DNA from: Stratiolaelaps scimitus
Lineage: Eukaryota; Arthropoda; Arachnida; Mesostigmata; Laelapidae
Assembly (NCBI GenBank): GCA_019614645.1
Contig: JABWDB010000016.1
Location: forward strand, 806,001 to 870,000
Direction of reading: 5' to 3'
Length of the DNA stretch: 64,000 nucleotides
A program made the translations under genes and the position numbers. Shown one piece after another: positions 59,371 through 64,000 of this stretch. The notes under the pieces are model-generated. The model searched no databases and had not been told where the DNA came from. It saw only the letters and a list, made by a program, of their open reading frames with translations. The stretch's first letter is position 1; every line of letters begins with the position of its first letter.

Positions 59371-60539
59371 CATCATACCTTGCCCTATCATACCTTGATT
59401 ACGATACATGATATAATAGCTCTACATATAGGCTATTATATTATTGTACATCATATGAAGCTTGGAGCTTGTATTCCGTAATCGTTTAGCTAAATGGCAC
59501 TATTAATTCAGTTCAATATACTCTACGCCAAGTTGTATACATTGTTGAAGCACAAAATTAACCAATTTCCATGGCAAATGTTAAAAGAGAATCTTTCCCA
59601 GTCATCACAAATGTAATTTGTCTTCTTCATCCAATTGTAAGCCAAGACCTATGGGCGCCGCATAGAGCTATGCAATTTTGTGGATGGCAGACTTCACTGG
59701 CCGATCGTCAATGGCAGGCGATCCTTGACCTTTCCGTAGGCAATATCTATGCCACTTTTCACCGGACCGCGCCCACACCTAAAATGCCTCCCACAGCAGT
59801 TTGATACAGCTCTCGTAAGCATTTATCTTCTTGAGACGCATTATTTTCGGTATAGCGAAACGCTTGACCCTGTCCTGTGATATTATGACTTGTCTGTCTA
59901 CCTGCCGGACGTAAGACAAGATCCCTGAGACAATCATTGACGTGATTAGAACGTTCTGGTCCATTGTTATTTTTTGATATAAGGGAACTCACTGAAGTTC
60001 TTATCCAGCTATTATAAATAAAAATCTCTTTAGAAACAATTACCGGTTCGGTTTGAATAACATTTTGAGATGAGTGATAAATGAATATCCTTAGCAGAAG
60101 ATAAACGGTTCATCCGCAGCTTCATGGTGCGTTTTATTTTAGCACAATTACTGTTCTGATGTGCCTTCTGTACCTGTGTTCTGATGTCGCATTTTTTTGC
60201 AATTTCTCTCGATTGAGGTTAGCGCATCATTAATTACAGAATGATACGTTTATTTCAACATGAAGAACCGTTTGAGATCCACTTCTGACATCTAAAGCAT
60301 CCCGGGTAATTTAACCGCAAGACTTATGCTTTCTTATCGTTATTATCTAGAACTATATGCCTCAATTCTGACTCGATACGTAGACGTCTTCAGTATGGTC
60401 GTGTACATTTGACCAGCAGGATACAGCGATTTTCTTTCTGTATCGACGTTATGATGACAACAGTAGCTCTATAACACTAGCCGACACCATCTCCAACAGG
60501 CCCCAGCAACTCTCAAGGACTCGGTCACCAACCGGGACA

Positions 60540-60845
60540 CAGCAGTGAACTTGCCAAAGACCGAGATGACGGAGATCCGTCGCGGAGGTTCGCATCCCTC
60601 AAGAGACTCGCTGCGGTTCGACGGGAGGCTGATTCGGTTTGTTAACTCCTTTACTTACTTAGGAATAACCGTTGATATCCATTGATCGATCCTCCGGAGA
60701 GCACATTGCTCAAATGACGTCGAAGCTCGCTGTCGCGACGATAGAAGACCCATGGAAAATCACGCTTGGAACGGCGCTGGCCCTCTTCGACTTTACAACT
60801 TTTGTTCGTTACGCCTTGTACGGGGTGCTGCTAATACGGGACTAA
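60540..60845 (+). pseudogene. Non-LTR retrotransposon reverse transcriptase fragment
   Basis: Across three frames the plus strand gives KTEMTEIRRGG, then SLRFDGRLIRFVNSFTYLGI (the conserved YLGI block after the RT palm), then EHIAQMTSKLAVATI, then ITLGTALALFDFTTFVRYAL (the thumb T-A-L-x-L-F-D block). A stop after ITVDIH and at least two frame changes break it. It represents the end of an RT domain; the catalytic YADD part upstream is not visible. Confidence 0.8.
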
Positions 60846-61031
60846 ATCGCAACTACTCAGATTCGAGACCCCTCGTCTACCGGCTCTGTGGTACATCACT
60901 CTTTGTCGAAGAGCTAAGGATATTCTTTGAGTTAGCAGAGACAGGTCATTTGCCGTTATGAGCTGAGTATGAGTCAGACACCGCAAACGTAGCGTAGCAA
61001 AGATTACCTGTATGCAGTAGTATGTGTTCAT

Positions 61032-62339
61032 ATGCAGACTGCAAATGCATTATATCACATACATCTAATTAGAGTTAATCAAATCACTGTGTAATGTCTA
61101 GTAAGTATGGCAGATACGCTGCATATCTCTGCACAAGCGGTGTACAAGTGCCATATGAATATATATATATATAAATATATCATATAAACACTCCCAAGGA
61201 TCATGTTATTTGGTTGACATTATTTTTACTTGTTGGGATCAACGGCCGCAAAAAATCTGTCCTATGAATTATACAGTATATGCAGGGATCAGGATATGAG
61301 GCAGCAGATAGGTGACTTGTGTACAAAGTAGCAATACTACATAGCAGTTGGTAAGTAAGAGAACGAAGAGGAGAGGGAGAGAGAGAGAGAGAGCGAAAGA
61401 GGAGAAGCTCAAAGGGGATTGCTATGGTCTTTGGTATAAAAAAAAAGGCCGTTTCGAAGTGAGTTCGGGAAAACAACAGTTTGTTGTCCTGATATCAACC
61501 TGTGCCAATTACGATAGCTACAATGTGATAGAATCTATACAATATTTATTGACACAAAATATATGCATGTGTTGATCAAAGTGTTTATAGCACATATCGT
61601 TCTGTCTCTCCAATTTTAGTTCATTGGCTGCACGTTTGGGCATGGACTGTAAATTACATTTCTCATTTATTATAGAAGGTAACAATGGAGGCCAAAGCGC
61701 GGACATCGAACTATTTGTTCTCATTCTATTGCCACCTTGAATACAGGACTCGCCCACTCGAATATTAGAATGGACTTCCCAAAATATAATATTTAGTCAT
61801 CTCATTACCATAGAGGAGCGTGGAGTGATTATCTCGATACGGTTAAATTCGCCTTAATACAATCTCAAATACATGAAGCCAACACGAGAATGGTGAATTA
61901 GCGTTCCAATTCGATAATATGCACTTCAATAATTGATCAGAAAAATAAGCCTCGTATATATAGATTCGTCATCTGCTTAGCAACGTTTACTTATACACTA
62001 TATATTCGCCGCTGTTACCACGTAATTTTAATTACCTCCATATTCGAATAACGCCGTTCACACAACATGATTTTTATCCAAAATTTCTGGTTTCGAGAAA
62101 CTCCACAACGTCTCAGGTAATGAAAAATTGCTAAGAAGAAGAAATGGTTCATTTTTATTTATTGGACACAACGACTAACGATGCTTGCGAATGTAAGTCA
62201 ATTTGATACGGTTCCAGATCGAGTAAGGTTTATTGTCATGAGGTTGAAGAACAACACAGACCAATCTAAATTACTTTCCAAGAGTTAATCAGCATTCAAC
62301 CGCTGATGGTTGCCGGGACGGTAAATTAGAAAGCAACAG
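61032..62339. other. Noncoding AT-rich DNA
   Basis: No exon or element recognised. A GA-rich run (GAGAGGGAGAGAGAGAGAGA) lies at about 61370-61395. Confidence 0.5.
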
Positions 62340-62640
62340 GGTCAAATTATGTTTCGGGGCAAGACCAGAGAGTGTTAGCGTGGTCACGGGCAAAAGCCAA
62401 GATGAACGAAAACGAGACCTCTGTTTCGGACTGAACCTCATTTCCAGTTCTGGTTGCTCTGGGCCGAGCGCCGTCGGTGACAGCGATGCTATCTTTTGGC
62501 CGAATGATCAAAGAAGGACGGACGCCTATAAAGATATCATGTCCTCTCAGCCGAGGGCGCCTGATACGTATTTTTGACTCAAGCCATTTAGTTTCGGTGG
62601 TAGAATCCAGATTTACTTCCAACTCAATATTATCAATGTT
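62340..62640. other. GC-richer segment, open in several frames
   Basis: Between 62340 and 62640 both strands stay open for 60-90 codons. The minus frame (62622-62347, IRIRRPRLRGHDIFIGVRPS) and a plus frame from 62477 are both plausible. Composition differs from the AT-rich flanks, and a (TA)n run follows at 62643. It may be an exon or an old transposon piece; I cannot decide the strand and recognise no family. Confidence 0.3.
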
Positions 62641-62641
62641 T

Positions 62642-62678
<37 letters not shown>

Positions 62679-63550
62679 CAACTCTTTGGAGGTTGAATTA
62701 AGTTTGATTATAACACAGCAAATAGGAAGAACCCTCACAAAACAACTGAATATGGCTTCTAGTAGCGATATTTCAGTTTAAATTAAGTCGATTGTTCAAT
62801 ATTATGATAAAGTATCGTAGCTCCTCACATTCAATAGTGCCACAGGAAATTGCATCAGAAGATATTTTGAAAATCTATCTAAGAGGCCACGTGAACAGTG
62901 GAATGAATTACTGATCTCGCTCTTAGATTAAAGACCCTTTGACCCTTCCTGTAATCCCATGGATATCTAACCAATGTATATTATTAAAGAGTAGCATGCA
63001 TTATTTACGCCCTACTCTTGATTTTTATTATAGCTTGTGAGTACAGCCTCGTATCTGCCTTCTCACGAGACGTTCCTCACACCGGCATGGCAGATACATA
63101 CATAATCGTACTAATTAATATCACCACTGTATGACTGTATTCTATCATCATGGTGTTAAGGTCATTCGAGTATCACCAACAGTGATATTCGAAGCATCTT
63201 AGCTCTGAAAGATTAAGAACACATTTTTAGCAGGTAAATGTAGATAAATATATTCTTAGCATTGCCATGATATAATACCGATTAAACATAAGTAATGAAA
63301 TAAAAGAAGAGCTCCAATATTATTATTATCTGCTAAAGAACAATCCACAAAAGGGTTCAAGCACAAACTACGATAAGGCTAGTTGTCTTGTAGACAAACT
63401 ACAAAAGACAGCTATGTGCCGTTAACTGTGATACCCGTTGATGTACTGGGGCACTCCGAAGAGAATTAACCGTTTCAACAATCACATTAGAAATGTTTAA
63501 CTTAAGTCATAAGAATTAACTTGAATTTATATACTCTCCAGGATGCTCAT

Positions 63551-63750
63551 AGGCGTTCCATGAATTGCTTCGAAGCTTTAAAAGAGTCAGGAGTGAAGTG
63601 GATCCAGCCGACGGGAGTCAGTCGATGTACCAACTCGTACAGCTGTTCTATAGCTACAAGCAGCCGAAATTTTATTTTACTGGTCCATGGCAGGGTCATC
63701 AATCATTGGCGGTCGCACATGAGGTTTCTTATCGCCCAGGAGCTTCGTAG
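63551..63750 (+). CDS. Possible terminal exon, unrecognised
   Basis: After an acceptor-like GCTCATAG|GCG at 63551 a frame runs for ~66 codons to TAG at 63748-63750. It includes DPADGSQSMYQLVQLFYSYK and FYFTGPWQGHQSLAVAHEVS. The reading looks like real protein but matches no family I know. A stop lies directly before the assumed acceptor, so the frame can only be used by splicing. Another acceptor-like site (TACTCTCCAG) lies 11 bases upstream, in another frame. Confidence 0.3.
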
Positions 63751-64000
63751 TATGTGGATGCGACAGCGCCAGATTTTGGATCATATATAGAAAAAGGGAC
63801 ATGGAGAAACGTAGTTTTCTATTTGGTGTCATATAACAGCAGTTTGTATTGAATGCACAATAGGCAGACATGTACAGTCCTACACACTAGGCGTAGGTTA
63901 GCCAATCCTGCGGTGGGTTGAAGCAGAGAAGGTTTCCTAGCCTTGAAAGTCGCCGGGTTATCACTGCGTGGAGTGGACTCCCGTAGATTCTATCCCCTAT

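Overview
This is a eukaryotic nuclear window, very probably from an arthropod. It is AT-rich and gene-sparse. It has GT-AG introns of 1 to 10 kb, many (TA)n, (AAT)n and (GT)n microsatellites, and transposons of animal type (BEL/Pao, Tc1/mariner, non-LTR). Nothing bacterial is present: no operons and no compact tiling of ORFs. A chelicerate such as a mite or tick is my best guess, from the long introns and the secreted cyclase-family gene, but the sequence does not prove it.

Layout. Bases 1-5716 hold mostly noncoding DNA with one possible signal-peptide exon at 4730. Bases 5717-12655 are a complete, very young BEL/Pao LTR retrotransposon on the minus strand. It has 433-bp LTRs that differ at two bases, a 5-bp target duplication, a tRNA primer site, and one uninterrupted Gag-Pol ORF of 1878 codons. 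Bases 12656-19889 are noncoding apart from a 70-bp hairpin. Bases 19890-37295 hold the main host gene. It is a minus-strand, four-exon gene whose exon phases all agree, and it encodes a 272-residue secreted protein of the putative-cyclase / kynurenine-formamidase / isatin-hydrolase family. Most of the family's metal ligands are replaced, so it looks like a pseudoenzyme. Its introns carry a dead Tc1-type transposase (34.1-35.1 kb, intron 1), a non-LTR retrotransposon fragment (25.6-26.0 kb, intron 2), and a possible alternative last exon (21961-22141).

From 37.3 kb to the end the sequence is mostly noncoding. There are candidate exons at 44.4-44.7 kb (minus), 45.8-46.6 kb (plus, the best-supported cluster, with coherent splice sites), 50.1-50.4 kb (plus, ambiguous), 54.6 kb (minus), 62.4 kb and 63.6 kb. 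Non-LTR endonuclease and reverse transcriptase fragments lie at 59.2 and 60.5-60.8 kb. A short interspersed repeat family has five recognisable copies, and there are two diverged copies of a ~180-bp repeat, a 36-bp tandem repeat and several hairpins.

The most interesting items are the secreted cyclase-like protein with a dismantled metal site, and the intact young BEL element with an unusual YHDD reverse-transcriptase box. All gene names and families are called from motifs read by eye; no search was run.
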